Source: Opitutales bacterium (GTDB lineage Bacteria; Verrucomicrobiota; Verrucomicrobiia; Opitutales; UBA953). From it: a stretch of 36,081 bases of DNA. Positions 16,463-25,657 of the stretch are shown in pieces; the first letter of the stretch is position 1; each line of letters begins with the position of its first letter. A model generated the notes under the pieces. The model was not told the origin of the DNA and made no database searches. It saw only the letters and a program-made list of their open reading frames with translations. The position numbers and the translations under genes were made by a program. Location: NCBI GenBank assembly GCA_016463705.1, contig JAEMQU010000012.1, forward strand, positions 11,785 to 47,865, read 5' to 3'.

Positions 16463-17317
16463 TTAGCGGAAAACAACCGTCTTTGTCCCTGCGATAAGAA
16501 CTCGATCCTCCACCACAGCACGCAGGCCACGGGCGAGGACGATTTTTTCAATATCTTTGCCTAAATGGGCCATATCTTCTGCGCTTTCCGAGTGGTCCAC
16601 GCGAATGACGTCCTGCTCCACAATCGGACCTTCATCTAACTCAGGCGTCACAAAATGACAGGTCGCACCAATTAACTTAACCCCTTTACCGTGCGCCTGG
16701 TGATAAGGTTTGGCCCCCGCAAACGAAGGTAAGAATGAGTGGTGAATATTTAAAATTTTTCCAGCGAAGTTGCGGCACAGCGCATCGTCCAAGACCTGCA
16801 TATAGCGAGCGAGGACAATTAAGTCCGCATTTTCTTTACGGAAAATTTCTTCCATCTTTCGGTACGCCGCGTTTTTGTTTTCAGGTGTTACCGGTACGTA
16901 ATGAAAAGCTAGACCATGTGCCTCCACGATTTTTCGGTGGTTCTCGTGGTTGGAAATCACACAGGGAATAACAAACGCGAAATCTTGAGCCACGTAGCGT
17001 GCTAATAAATCGTACAAGCAGTGTTCTTGTTTGGAACAAAGAATAATCACGCGTTTCGCTTTGGCGGAGTCGGACACTTTCGCATCCATTTTGAATTTCT
17101 GCGCAATGGGCTGGAAGCGGACGTTAAATTCTTCGGGCGGGAAGTCTAAGGAGTCGGCCTTGATTTCCACCCGCATGAAGAATTGTGAAAGTTCATTTTC
17201 GCTGTGCTGATTTGCCTCGGTGATCCAGCCTTTGTGCTGCGCAATAAACGTAGACACCTCGGCCACGATACCAGTGGTATCGGGACAGGAAAAACTGAGG
17301 GTTAACGTTCGGGTCAT
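16463..17317 (-). CDS. purU: Formyltetrahydrofolate deformylase
   Basis: This is a 284-residue enzyme that hydrolyses 10-formyltetrahydrofolate to formate and tetrahydrofolate in the one-carbon pool. An N-terminal ACT domain (about 1-85: LSFSCPDTTGIVAEVSTFIA) senses amino acids such as glycine and methionine in the E. coli enzyme. The formyltransferase-like domain has LARYMQVL, NIHHSFLPSFAGAKPYHQA and GATCHFVTPELDEGPI; the N-H-D catalytic set is present (Asn and His of NIHH, Asp of LDEG). The gene diverges from leuC across 156 bases and may share regulation with it. It could support the purine gene purH by controlling formyl-folate supply. Confidence 0.94.
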   Translation of the reverse strand: MTRTLTLSFSCPDTTGIVAEVSTFIAQHKGWITEANQHSENELSQFFMRVEIKADSLDFPPEEFNVRFQPIAQKFKMDAKVSDSAKAKRVIILCSKQEHCLYDLLARYVAQDFAFVIPCVISNHENHRKIVEAHGLAFHYVPVTPENKNAAYRKMEEIFRKENADLIVLARYMQVLDDALCRNFAGKILNIHHSFLPSFAGAKPYHQAHGKGVKLIGATCHFVTPELDEGPIVEQDVIRVDHSESAEDMAHLGKDIEKIVLARGLRAVVEDRVLIAGTKTVVFR

Positions 17318-17377
17318 GCGCGTAGGAGAATGGTTGAGGGCGGAAGGGTCAAGTATTAGGGGTGGGGAGTGCCTATT

Positions 17378-17411
17378 TTTGGCAAAATCGGGACAATCTT
17401 TGGCTAAAATC
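17378..17411. promoter_or_regulatory. Tandem TTTGGC(T)AAAATC repeat in the purU-leuC intergenic region
   Basis: TTTGGCAAAATC (17378-17389) recurs as TTTGGCTAAAATC at 17399-17411. The starts are 21 bases apart, two turns of B-DNA, so a dimeric regulator could contact both on one face. The pair lies 63-96 bases upstream of the leuC start and on the purU side of the same gap. No sigma-70 -10/-35 pair is convincing here. A role as operator for leuC or purU is inferred. Confidence 0.35.
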
Positions 17412-17473
17412 TCAATGCTAGGGGATTGACCAACTTGCCTCTGTTCCTACGTTGAACCTTCACTCTACTCAAG

Positions 17474-18880
17474 ATGGCAAAGACATTGTTCCAAAAAGTC
17501 TGGGATGCGCACGCTGTGACGCAGTTACCAAACGGCCAATCCCAACTCTTTATCGGTACCCACCTGATTCACGAGGTGACCAGCCCGCAAGCTTTCGGCA
17601 TGCTTCGCGACCTGGGTCTCCCAGTGAAGTACCCTCATCGTACTTTCGCGACGGTCGACCATATCGTGCCGACCAACGAAATCCAAGAGCCTTACTCGGA
17701 TCCGATCGCGCAAGAGATGATCGAAGCTCTGCGCAAAAATACCAAAGACTACGGTATCCGCTTTTTTGATACAAATACCGGTCAACAAGGTATCGTCCAC
17801 ATGGTGGGTCCGGAGCAGGGTATCACCCAACCTGGAACGACCATCGCTTGCGGTGACTCACACACCGCCACCCACGGCGCTTTCGGGGCTATCGCTTTCG
17901 GTATCGGTACCACACAAGTTCGCGATGTTCTCGCTACCCAAACTTTAGCACTCAACCCTCTCAAAGTTCGTCGCATCGAAGTGAACGGAAAATTAAAACC
18001 TGGTGTGTACGCGAAAGACGTTATTCTCCATATCATCCGTGCTCTCGGGGTGAACGGCGGCATCGGTTTTGCTTACGAATACGCGGGTTCGACTTTTGAT
18101 AACTTCTCGCTCGAGGAGCGTATGACGGTTTGTAATATGTCCATCGAGGGTGGCGCGCGTTGCGGTTATGTTAATCCCGACGACAAAACTTTCGAATACA
18201 TCAAGGGCCGTCCTTTCGCACCTCAAGCGGCTGATTGGGATGCTTCCGTCACTCGCTGGAAATCTTTCGCTTCGGATTCAGGCTGTAAATACGATGATAT
18301 TAAAGTTTATCAGGCCGAAGACATCCGCCCGACCGTCACTTGGGGTATCACTCCAGGCCAAGCGATTTTCATCGACGAAAAAATGCCTGCGTTGGAAACA
18401 CTCAACGCCGCTGACCGTCTGACCGCGGAAGATGCTTACAAGCATATGAAGCTCACTCCGAATACTCCTATTAAGGGTACGAAGATTGACGTCGCATTTT
18501 TAGGTTCCTGCACCAACGGACGAATCTCCGACCTTCGTGAAGTCGCTAAATATCTTAAGGGCCACAAAGTTAAATCGAGCGTGAAGGCTATCGTCGTTCC
18601 TGGTTCAATGCTTACCTCCATTCAGGCGCAAAAAGAAGGTCTCGATAAAATCTTTATCGAAGCTGGCTTCGAATGGCGCGGTGCGGGTTGCTCGATGTGT
18701 CTCGCGATGAATCCCGATAAATTAGTCGGCGATCAACTTTGCGCTAGTTCCTCCAATCGTAATTTCAAAGGCCGTCAAGGCTCTCAAACCGGTCGTACCA
18801 TATTGATGAGTCCGCTCATGGTTGCCGCTGCTGCCATTACGGGAGAAGTCACCGACGCTCGCGAAGTATTCCAAGTTTAA
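17474..18880 (+). CDS. leuC: 3-isopropylmalate dehydratase, large subunit
   Basis: This is a 468-residue aconitase-superfamily subunit of the leucine pathway; with LeuD it isomerises 2-isopropylmalate to 3-isopropylmalate. The [4Fe-4S] ligands are visible: Cys346 in LGSCTNGR, and Cys406 and Cys409 in [38 protein letters not shown] and [17 protein letters not shown] are family signatures, and the length matches bacterial LeuC. The ATG at 17474 begins [13 protein letters not shown], the expected N-terminus, with no clear Shine-Dalgarno. The stop TAA overlaps by one base the ATG of the next ORF (TAATG), so the next gene is probably translationally coupled. No other leu gene is in the window apart from leuD. 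Confidence 0.96.
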   Translation: MAKTLFQKVWDAHAVTQLPNGQSQLFIGTHLIHEVTSPQAFGMLRDLGLPVKYPHRTFATVDHIVPTNEIQEPYSDPIAQEMIEALRKNTKDYGIRFFDTNTGQQGIVHMVGPEQGITQPGTTIACGDSHTATHGAFGAIAFGIGTTQVRDVLATQTLALNPLKVRRIEVNGKLKPGVYAKDVILHIIRALGVNGGIGFAYEYAGSTFDNFSLEERMTVCNMSIEGGARCGYVNPDDKTFEYIKGRPFAPQAADWDASVTRWKSFASDSGCKYDDIKVYQAEDIRPTVTWGITPGQAIFIDEKMPALETLNAADRLTAEDAYKHMKLTPNTPIKGTKIDVAFLGSCTNGRISDLREVAKYLKGHKVKSSVKAIVVPGSMLTSIQAQKEGLDKIFIEAGFEWRGAGCSMCLAMNPDKLVGDQLCASSSNRNFKGRQGSQTGRTILMSPLMVAAAAITGEVTDAREVFQV

Positions 18881-19200
18881 TGCCAATCAAATCAACAGTC
18901 GCTCGTGTACTCGATCGCGCTACCCGCGGTGAATCGATTTTGCTCTCCGCTCAACTCGAACGTGTGGATATTAAAACGATGGTGACGATGGATGCTCATT
19001 ATGACGGTAAACCCGTTTGCCCCGTTTTAATCGATTATATTATTGATGGTGTTGCGGTGCAGTGGCTGGATTCAAATGTTCCTTCATCGATTGCAATGCA
19101 ACGCGCAGAATCTCTCGCCTCTGCTTTACTCATTCCTCTTTGTGCCATCCACGATCAAGGCTGGCAGGAAGTTTCTAAACTCACTCCTTCACTTTCTTAA
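18880..19200 (+). CDS. Unknown 106-codon protein between leuC and leuD
   Basis: The ATG overlaps the leuC stop as TAATG and the stop lies 6 bases before the leuD ATG, so the three genes are packed as one operon. The 106 residues show no signal peptide and no long hydrophobic span. The first half is charged (STVARVLDRATRGES, SAQLERVDIKTMV), the middle is beta-like (PVCPVLIDYIIDGVAVQWLD), and the end has a helix (AMQRAESLASALLIP) followed by CAIHDQGWQEV. I do not recognise a family. Leucine-operon membership suggests a role with the isomerase, such as subunit assembly, Fe-S handling or regulation, but that is inference. Confidence 0.7.
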   Translation: MPIKSTVARVLDRATRGESILLSAQLERVDIKTMVTMDAHYDGKPVCPVLIDYIIDGVAVQWLDSNVPSSIAMQRAESLASALLIPLCAIHDQGWQEVSKLTPSLS

Positions 19201-19206
19201 AATCGT

Positions 19207-19812
19207 ATGTCGCTCGCAAAAATCACCCAAGTTAAAGGTCTCGCACTCGCTGTTCCTGGCGATGACATCGACACCGACCGCATTATTCCCGCACGCTTCT
19301 TGCGTTGTGTGACTTTTGATGGTCTCGGCGAACACGCCTTCCGCGATGAACGCACGGGTCCTGATGGCGTCGATCGTCCTCACCCGATGAACTCTGACCA
19401 AGCTAAGCAATCCAGCATCATGGTGGTCGGCTTTAACTTCGGTTGCGGAAGTTCCCGCGAACACGCTCCTCAATCACTCTGGCGCTTTGGTTTCAAAGCT
19501 TTTGTCGGTGGTAGCTTTGCTGAAATTTTCTTCGGTAACTCCACCACGCTCGGCGTACCTTGCGTCACTCTTTCCAAAGACGACCTCGCTCAGCTCTCTG
19601 ACTTTGTCCAAAAAAATCCAACGATTGAAGTCACCATCGATGTCGAAAAATTAACGGTCACCGCCGGCGATAAATCTTGGAAAGCATCGATTGCCTCCTC
19701 GGCCCGTGAAGGCCTTATCACAGGTAAATGGGATCCGATTGCCGATTTACTCGAGGGTGCATCTAAAGTTGAAAAGACCGCTGGCGCCCTTGTTTACGTC
19801 GCAAAAAACTAA
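19207..19812 (+). CDS. leuD: 3-isopropylmalate dehydratase, small subunit
   Basis: This is a 201-residue swivel-domain subunit that completes the isopropylmalate isomerase with LeuC. GDDIDTDRIIPARFLRCV near the N-terminus and GFNFGCGSSREHAPQSL are the family signatures, the latter forming part of the substrate-binding loop. SFAEIFFGNSTTLGVPCVTL follows as expected. The length is the usual ~200 residues. The ATG lies 6 bases after the stop of the unknown 106-codon gene. A strong terminator begins 21 bases after the stop. Confidence 0.96.
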   Translation: MSLAKITQVKGLALAVPGDDIDTDRIIPARFLRCVTFDGLGEHAFRDERTGPDGVDRPHPMNSDQAKQSSIMVVGFNFGCGSSREHAPQSLWRFGFKAFVGGSFAEIFFGNSTTLGVPCVTLSKDDLAQLSDFVQKNPTIEVTIDVEKLTVTAGDKSWKASIASSAREGLITGKWDPIADLLEGASKVEKTAGALVYVAKN

Positions 19813-19833
19813 TTATTAAAAATAAGTATTAAT

Positions 19834-19862
19834 AAAAAAGCCCACGGACCCTGGGCTTTTTT
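19834..19862. terminator. Bidirectional Rho-independent terminator between leuD and purH
   Basis: AAAAAAGCCCA (19834-19844) and TGGGCTTTTTT (19852-19862) pair over 11 bp around a 7-base loop. The A/T arms give a T-run on both strands, so it can end leuD transcripts on the plus strand and purH transcripts on the minus strand. It sits 21 bases past the leuD stop and 13 bases past the purH stop. Confidence 0.92.
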
Positions 19863-19875
19863 ATGGGGAGAGTGA

Positions 19876-21417
19876 TTAGTGTCGGAAATGTCGCATCCCC
19901 GTGAAGACCATCGCCATGCCGTGCGCATCAGCGGCAGCAATGACTTCAGCGTCCTTCACCGAACCTCCTGGCTGAATCGCACAAGTTGCACCCGCTTCGG
20001 CTGCAGCGATTAAACCGTCAGGGAAGGGGAAGAAGGCATCCGAGCACACGGCTGAACCTTGTAATGAGAGTTTGGCCTCCTGGGCCTTCCAGACGGCAAT
20101 ACGCGATGAGTCTATGCGTGACATCTGACCTGCCCCCACGCCGAGCGTGCGTTCCTTGCCGGTGTAAACGATCGCATTGGATTTGATGTGTCGGACGACG
20201 CGCCAGCCAAACATCATCGCAGTCATTTCATCCGCAGTGGGCTGACGTTTGCTGACCACTTTAAAGTCTCTTGAATTTACCGGCTTTTGATCGCGGTCTT
20301 GAACGAGTACTCCGCCAATCACCGCACGCACTTCGCGTAAACTTTCGGCACGCAATCCGACTTTTGCTTTCATGAGTCGAAGATTTTTCTTCTTACCAAA
20401 AATCGCCAAAGCGTCTTCATTAAATTCGGGGGCGATAATGACTTCCGAGAAAATTTCTGCAATCGCCTCAGCGAGTTCTTTATCGACGGTGCGATTAGCG
20501 ACAATGATTCCGCCGAACGGAGCCTGGCGGTCAGTCTCAAACGCTTTATGCCACGCTTCGACCAAAGTATCGGCTGAAGCGACCCCACAGGGATTAGTGT
20601 GCTTGAGAATCGCTAGAGTCGGACGTTCAAACTCACCAATGAGATAAGTGGCCGCAGTGATATCTAAAATATTATTATAGCTGAGTTCCTTGCCTTGTAG
20701 TTGTTCGAACACTTCGTGGAAGGATCCGTAGAGTGCCGCCTGTTGATGGGGATTTTCACCATAACGCAGACGCTGGGCAATGGGCAGGGTAGTGCTGTAA
20801 ATGGCAGGTAAACCTAGGATATTTCCTAGACCAGGTTGAGCTTGAGATTCTAAATAATTAGCAATCGCTGCATCGTACGCCGAGGTGCGTTGAAATACTT
20901 TGAGGGCGAGTTGACGGCGGAGATCACCGAGCGTCGAAGGATTTTCGAAAGCCGCTAAAACTTTTTCGTAATCACTCGGATCGGTTACCACGGTCACTGC
21001 GGAATGATTTTTAGCCGCACTGCGCAGCATCGAAGGGCCACCGATATCGATGTTTTCAATCGCATCTTCAAAAGTACAATCCGCTTTCGCAACCGTGCTT
21101 TCAAAGGGATATAAATTAACTACCACGAGATCGATTAAGTCGATGCCGTGTTTTTTCGCTTCATCAAGATGCTCTTGGGAGTCGCGGCGACAAAGTAATC
21201 CGCCGTGAACTTTGGGATGTAAAGTTTTCACGCGACCTTCCATAATTTCTGGAGAGCCAGTGTGTTCGCTCACATCTTTTACGGGTAAGCCAGCTTCACG
21301 TAAAATTTTCGCTGTTCCGCCGGTTGAGAGAAGTTGATATCCATGCTTCGCAACGAGCGCCTTGGCGAAGGGAAGTAGGCCAGTTTTATCGCTTACAGAA
21401 AGAAGGGCTAAAGGCAT
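19876..21417 (-). CDS. purH: Bifunctional AICAR transformylase / IMP cyclohydrolase
   Basis: This is a 513-residue enzyme for the last two steps of IMP synthesis: it formylates AICAR with 10-formyltetrahydrofolate and then closes the ring. I place the start at the ATG at 21417, because [19 protein letters not shown] is the family N-terminus; a GTG at 21450 would add 11 residues. The MGS-like cyclohydrolase domain (about 1-190) has [15 protein letters not shown] and [14 protein letters not shown]. The transformylase domain has [25 protein letters not shown] and [18 protein letters not shown]. The gene diverges from fabD, 104 bases away, and ends at the shared terminator with leuD. Confidence 0.95.
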   Translation of the reverse strand: MPLALLSVSDKTGLLPFAKALVAKHGYQLLSTGGTAKILREAGLPVKDVSEHTGSPEIMEGRVKTLHPKVHGGLLCRRDSQEHLDEAKKHGIDLIDLVVVNLYPFESTVAKADCTFEDAIENIDIGGPSMLRSAAKNHSAVTVVTDPSDYEKVLAAFENPSTLGDLRRQLALKVFQRTSAYDAAIANYLESQAQPGLGNILGLPAIYSTTLPIAQRLRYGENPHQQAALYGSFHEVFEQLQGKELSYNNILDITAATYLIGEFERPTLAILKHTNPCGVASADTLVEAWHKAFETDRQAPFGGIIVANRTVDKELAEAIAEIFSEVIIAPEFNEDALAIFGKKKNLRLMKAKVGLRAESLREVRAVIGGVLVQDRDQKPVNSRDFKVVSKRQPTADEMTAMMFGWRVVRHIKSNAIVYTGKERTLGVGAGQMSRIDSSRIAVWKAQEAKLSLQGSAVCSDAFFPFPDGLIAAAEAGATCAIQPGGSVKDAEVIAAADAHGMAMVFTGMRHFRH

Positions 21418-21521
21418 AAAAGTAAGCACTATGAGGTAGGGTTTTGGCACTCGGGGGTCAAGGAAAGGCGGTTTTGCTCTTACCCTTGACCCTTGCAGGC
21501 ATTTCCCCTCCTTATTTTAAC

Positions 21522-22430
21522 ATGTCCACCGCGTTATTATTCTCAGGCCAAGGTGCTCAAGTCGTCGGAATGGGTAAGTCCCTTTTCGAAGGCTCAAACA
21601 CCGCCCGCGACCTCTATAATCGTGCCAATAAAGTGCTGCCGTTCGACCTCCAAAAGGTCTGCTTCGAAGGCCCCGCCGAAGTGCTCACCGAAACACGCGT
21701 CTGCCAGCCCGCACTTTACGTCCAAGGTTACGCTATCGCTCAGATCTTACGCGAACGTGGTAAACTGAATAATCTCACAGCTTGTCTCGGACTTTCTTTA
21801 GGCGAACTCACCGCCTACGCCGTTGCTGGTGTTTGGGATTTTGAAACGGGTCTCAAAATTGTCGCCGAGCGCGGACGTCTTATGCAACTGGCTTGCGATC
21901 AAACGAAAGGCGGTATGGCTGCCGTCATCGGCGGATCTCGTGAAGACATCGCCAAACTTTGCGCCGCATTTGATGTCGATGCCGCGAACTTTAATTGCCC
22001 TGGCCAAGTGGTTATCTCGGGCGATAACGAAAAAGTAACGGCAGCGGTAGCACGTGCCAAAGAATTTGGTCCTTTCAAATTAGTAAAACCTCTCGTCGTC
22101 GCTGGTGCGTATCACAGTCGCCTCATGGAACCCGCTCGAAAAGAATTCGAAAAATTTCTAGCGACGATTGAATTCAAAACACCTCAAGTCACGGTCTACT
22201 CAAACACCACCGGTGGCGTATTGAAGAATCCTGACGACTTACGTGCTGCCTTAGTTAAACAGGTCGTGTCTTCAGTTCTCTGGGAAGATGATTGTAGGGC
22301 CGCTGCTGAGTCGGGCATCACCCAATTTTACGAGTGTGGCCCAGGCGGCGTTCTCGCAGGTATGATGAAGCGCACCGCACCCACCGCACCGATTACATCG
22401 ATTCACGAGTTTGCTGAGATTCCTGCCTAA
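21522..22430 (+). CDS. fabD: Malonyl-CoA:ACP transacylase
   Basis: This is a 302-residue enzyme moving malonyl groups from CoA to acyl carrier protein for fatty-acid synthesis. The start at 21522 gives MSTALLFSGQGAQVVGMG, the expected N-terminus; an upstream in-frame TTG at 21444 is unlikely. The catalytic serine is Ser92 in GLSLGE (consensus GHSLGE) and the catalytic histidine is His198 in GAYHSRLM. FNCPGQVVISGD is a further family signature. No Shine-Dalgarno precedes the ATG. Other fab genes are not in the window; lepA and lepB follow on the same strand. Confidence 0.94.
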   Translation: MSTALLFSGQGAQVVGMGKSLFEGSNTARDLYNRANKVLPFDLQKVCFEGPAEVLTETRVCQPALYVQGYAIAQILRERGKLNNLTACLGLSLGELTAYAVAGVWDFETGLKIVAERGRLMQLACDQTKGGMAAVIGGSREDIAKLCAAFDVDAANFNCPGQVVISGDNEKVTAAVARAKEFGPFKLVKPLVVAGAYHSRLMEPARKEFEKFLATIEFKTPQVTVYSNTTGGVLKNPDDLRAALVKQVVSSVLWEDDCRAAAESGITQFYECGPGGVLAGMMKRTAPTAPITSIHEFAEIPA

Positions 22431-22503
22431 TTTGCGGTTCTTTGGGGCTAATGCTGGACAAGGCCCCGCACTCGCATCCTATTAAACCTTTCCGCTCTCA
22501 CCT

Positions 22504-24303
22504 GTGTCTTTAGATCATATAAGAAATTTCTGCATTATCGCTCACGTCGACCACGGTAAGACGACGCTGTCCGACCGCTTGCTCGAACATACGAAGACGA
22601 TTGAGAAGCGACAAATGAAAGAGCAGTTGCTCGACGGGATGGATTTAGAACGCGAGAAGGGTATCACGATTAAGTGCCACCCGGTGACGATGAATTTTAC
22701 CGCACCCGATGGTAAAAAATATATTTTAAATTTAATCGATACACCCGGACACGTGGACTTCGCCTACGAGGTCTCACGCTCTCTCGCCGCTTGTGAAGGC
22801 GCTTTGCTTTTGATTGATGCCTCACAAGGCGTCGAAGCTCAAACCGTCGCCAATGCGACTCTCGCTATGAGCCAAGGTCTGGAAATCGTTCCGATTATTA
22901 ATAAAGTCGATCTGCCAAGCGCTCGACCCGAAGAAGCCCGCCGTCAGGTGGAAGATATTTTAACGATCCCCGCACAAGACGCGGTTCTCGCTTCAGGAAA
23001 ATCAGGTATCGGCATCGATGAGATTTTTGCCGCAATTATTAAACGCGTCCCGCCACCACGTTGGTCCGAATATCCACAACATCGTGCCCTCGTTTTCGAT
23101 TCACTCTTCGATTCCTACAAAGGAGTGATCAGCTACGTCCGCGTATTTTCAGGAACTTTCAAACCCGGCCAAACGATCGAGCTGATGTCCAATGGTGTTC
23201 GCTCAGTGATTAAAGAAGTCGGCGTGTTCTCCCCTAAAATGAAGCCGCAAGATGAACTGGGTCCCGGTTCAGTGGGTTACATTGTGATTAATATTCGTGA
23301 AGTTGCTGATGCGAAAGTGGGCGACACCATCACGCTCGCTAACGATCCCGCTAAAGAACCTGTTCCGGGATTCAAAGAAGTACGTCCGATGGTCTTCAGC
23401 GGTATTTATCCTTTAGACACTGCCGATTACGAAAAACTAAAAACTTCACTGTCAAAATTAGCGATTAACGATGCTTCGCTCACTTACACTGCTGAGAGTT
23501 CAACAGCTTTAGGTTTTGGTTTCCGTTGCGGATTCCTCGGACTGCTCCATATGGAAATTGTGCAAGAGCGTCTGCGTCGCGAATACGATTTAGATATTCT
23601 CTCTACGTATCCATCCGTTGTTTATAAAGTTTTCACGACGGATGGGGTTGAACACATCATGGATAATCCAGTGGTCATGCCCGATCCGTCGGCCATCGAA
23701 CACATCGAAGAGCCCACCATCCGTGCTCATATCCACATTCCTGGCACTTCCATTGGCGACATGCTCGCGCTCGTTCAAGAGAAACGTGGTATCTGCGAAA
23801 AAACTGAAACCATCGACGGCGAACGCGTGGTCTTGGTCTGCTTGTTGCCCCTGAACGAAATCTTAGTCGACTTTAATGATCGTCTCAAATCCATCACCCG
23901 CGGTTATGGTTCGATGGACTATGAGTTGGGTGAGTATGTCACATCTGACCTCGTTAAGATGGACATTCGTGTGAACGAAGAGCCGGTCGACGCTTTCTCC
24001 TCTATTGTCCACGCCAGCAAGGCCGAAGGTCGCGGTCGTGCCCTCTGCGAAAAGCTTAAAGAACTCCTCCCGCGCCAATTGTTCAAAGTGGCTATCCAAG
24101 CGGCTATCGGTTCCAAGGTTATCGCCCGCGAAACCATCGGATCCGTCGGCAAAGACGTGACCGCTAAGTGTTACGGTGGTGATATCACCCGTAAGCGTAA
24201 ATTACTCGAAAAACAAAAAGAGGGTAAGAAACGGATGAAACAAATTGGTAAAGTGGATATTCCCCAAGAGGCCTTTATTAAGATTCTTAAGAACGAAGGC
24301 TAA
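22504..24303 (+). CDS. lepA: Elongation factor 4 (LepA)
   Basis: This is a 599-residue translational GTPase, the usual LepA length, thought to affect back-translocation or ribosome assembly at the membrane-associated ribosome. The start is GTG (22504), giving SLDHIRNFCIIAHVDHGKTTL. G-domain motifs follow: HVDHGKTT (G1), REKGITIK (G2), DTPGHVDF (G3) and NKVD (G4). The LepA-specific C-terminal domain is clear, with GSKVIARETIGSVGKDVTAK, CYGGDITRKRKLLEKQK and GKKRMKQIGKVDIPQEAF. It lies 73 bases after fabD and 44 bases before the signal peptidase gene, an arrangement reminiscent of the classic lepA-lepB operon. Confidence 0.97.
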   Translation: MSLDHIRNFCIIAHVDHGKTTLSDRLLEHTKTIEKRQMKEQLLDGMDLEREKGITIKCHPVTMNFTAPDGKKYILNLIDTPGHVDFAYEVSRSLAACEGALLLIDASQGVEAQTVANATLAMSQGLEIVPIINKVDLPSARPEEARRQVEDILTIPAQDAVLASGKSGIGIDEIFAAIIKRVPPPRWSEYPQHRALVFDSLFDSYKGVISYVRVFSGTFKPGQTIELMSNGVRSVIKEVGVFSPKMKPQDELGPGSVGYIVINIREVADAKVGDTITLANDPAKEPVPGFKEVRPMVFSGIYPLDTADYEKLKTSLSKLAINDASLTYTAESSTALGFGFRCGFLGLLHMEIVQERLRREYDLDILSTYPSVVYKVFTTDGVEHIMDNPVVMPDPSAIEHIEEPTIRAHIHIPGTSIGDMLALVQEKRGICEKTETIDGERVVLVCLLPLNEILVDFNDRLKSITRGYGSMDYELGEYVTSDLVKMDIRVNEEPVDAFSSIVHASKAEGRGRALCEKLKELLPRQLFKVAIQAAIGSKVIARETIGSVGKDVTAKCYGGDITRKRKLLEKQKEGKKRMKQIGKVDIPQEAFIKILKNEG

Positions 24304-24347
24304 TTTCTATTCTTTTCACTTTAGGGTTTTAGTCTTAACTTTTCGTC

Positions 24348-25655
24348 ATGTTCCCTGTCTTCACCGAAAAACAAGCGCTCCGTAAAGAAGCCAAGGCTGT
24401 GTTGGAAGGGGCAGAGAAAGTTGTGCTTTATCGTCAGGATGTTTTACCAGCCGACGTCGTTGAAAATATTAAGCGTCTGGAGACTCAATTAAAAGCGACC
24501 TACAAAGCGAAAGAGTTTAACGCTGAAAAACTTGAACACGACACCACCGCGTTAAAGGAAGTACTCCTTGAATACGGCGGAAAGATTTTCCCGGTAACCA
24601 TGCTCGGTGATTGGGTTGAAATGCTTGTGATGGCGGCCATCGTCGCTGGCGGTATCCGTAGTTTCTTTCTTCAGCCTTTTAAAATTCCCACGAACTCGAT
24701 GTGGCCGACTTACAACGGTATGACGTCCGTGGTGCGTGCCCCCTCAGCTGCTGTTCCGACTTTAACTGAGAAGGTGATCAGCAAAATTACCGACTGGTCC
24801 TCAACTTACGTAATTCAGGCAGAAGCGTCGGGCATCGTTAAAATCCCCTTAGAGTATTTAGGCTATGATGGTGCAGTTAAACGCTATCGCCTCCGTCATC
24901 GTAGTGCCGGTGCTGAGTACCAAGAAATTTATATTGGCAATCGCGCACAGGCGATTTCCGTGCCTCAGGATTTTAATTTAGACGGTGTTTTACTGCGCAC
25001 CTTTTATCCGAACTACGCTGCCATGCCGCTGCGTCGTCAAGACAACGAGCGTTGGGAAAAACTAATCGCAGAAGCTCAGCTCAATAACTTAATCGAAGAG
25101 ACCGCCAACGGCCCGATGTTAAAAACTTCCATGACCGTGCAAGCCGGAGAAAATATATTAAACTTTGATATTCTTACCGGAGATATGCTTTTTGTGGACC
25201 GCGTATCCTATCACTTCGTGAATCCATCCCGCGGTGATACTTTTGTCTTCCGCACGCATCATATTCCAGGTCTAGCCGTCCAAGGTGTCCCTTCCCAAAA
25301 TTATTACGTCAAACGACTCGTCGGTACTCCGAGTGATAAACTTCGCGTCGATGGCGAGGGAAGATTATTCGTGAATGGCAGCGAAGTCACTAGCCCTGAG
25401 CCGATGGCGCTGAACTCACAAAGAGCTATTTCACGAAATTATTACGGGTATTTGGCTGATATTGGAAACTTTGCTTATTCTATTCCGCTGACCAATGAAT
25501 ACCCGGTGACGGCCGGACATTACTACGCCCTCGGAGATAACTCCGCGAATAGTTTCGACTCACGTGGTTGGGGTGAGGTGCCAGAAAAAGACGTTGTCGG
25601 ACGACCCGTAGTCATTCTGCACCCGTTCGGACCACGTTGGGGTTGGGCTAAGTAA
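24348..25655 (+). CDS. lepB: Signal peptidase I, long form
   Basis: This is a 435-residue membrane protease that removes signal peptides from secreted proteins; most forms are 200-330 residues. The catalytic Ser117 lies in FKIPTNSMWPTYNGM and the catalytic Lys322 in YYVKRLVGTP. YALGDNSANSFDSRGWGEV is the conserved substrate-pocket box. Two features are unusual: a charged, probably helical or coiled-coil N-terminal segment of about 80 residues before the single membrane helix (about 88-107), and about 205 residues between the Ser and Lys boxes, against about 55 in E. coli. It follows lepA by 44 bases. The stop lies 2 bases from that of the converging menD gene, leaving no room for a terminator. 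Confidence 0.9.
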   Translation: MFPVFTEKQALRKEAKAVLEGAEKVVLYRQDVLPADVVENIKRLETQLKATYKAKEFNAEKLEHDTTALKEVLLEYGGKIFPVTMLGDWVEMLVMAAIVAGGIRSFFLQPFKIPTNSMWPTYNGMTSVVRAPSAAVPTLTEKVISKITDWSSTYVIQAEASGIVKIPLEYLGYDGAVKRYRLRHRSAGAEYQEIYIGNRAQAISVPQDFNLDGVLLRTFYPNYAAMPLRRQDNERWEKLIAEAQLNNLIEETANGPMLKTSMTVQAGENILNFDILTGDMLFVDRVSYHFVNPSRGDTFVFRTHHIPGLAVQGVPSQNYYVKRLVGTPSDKLRVDGEGRLFVNGSEVTSPEPMALNSQRAISRNYYGYLADIGNFAYSIPLTNEYPVTAGHYYALGDNSANSFDSRGWGEVPEKDVVGRPVVILHPFGPRWGWAK

Positions 25656-25657
25656 AA

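Noticed and set aside
17412-17473. Leucine attenuator or leader peptide before leuC
   Set aside because: The only short ORF (ATG CTA GGG GAT TGA) has a single leucine codon and no terminator hairpin follows.
22444-22467. GGGGC...GCCCC hairpin between fabD and lepA as a terminator
   Set aside because: The stem is only 5 bp around a 14-base loop and no T-run follows.
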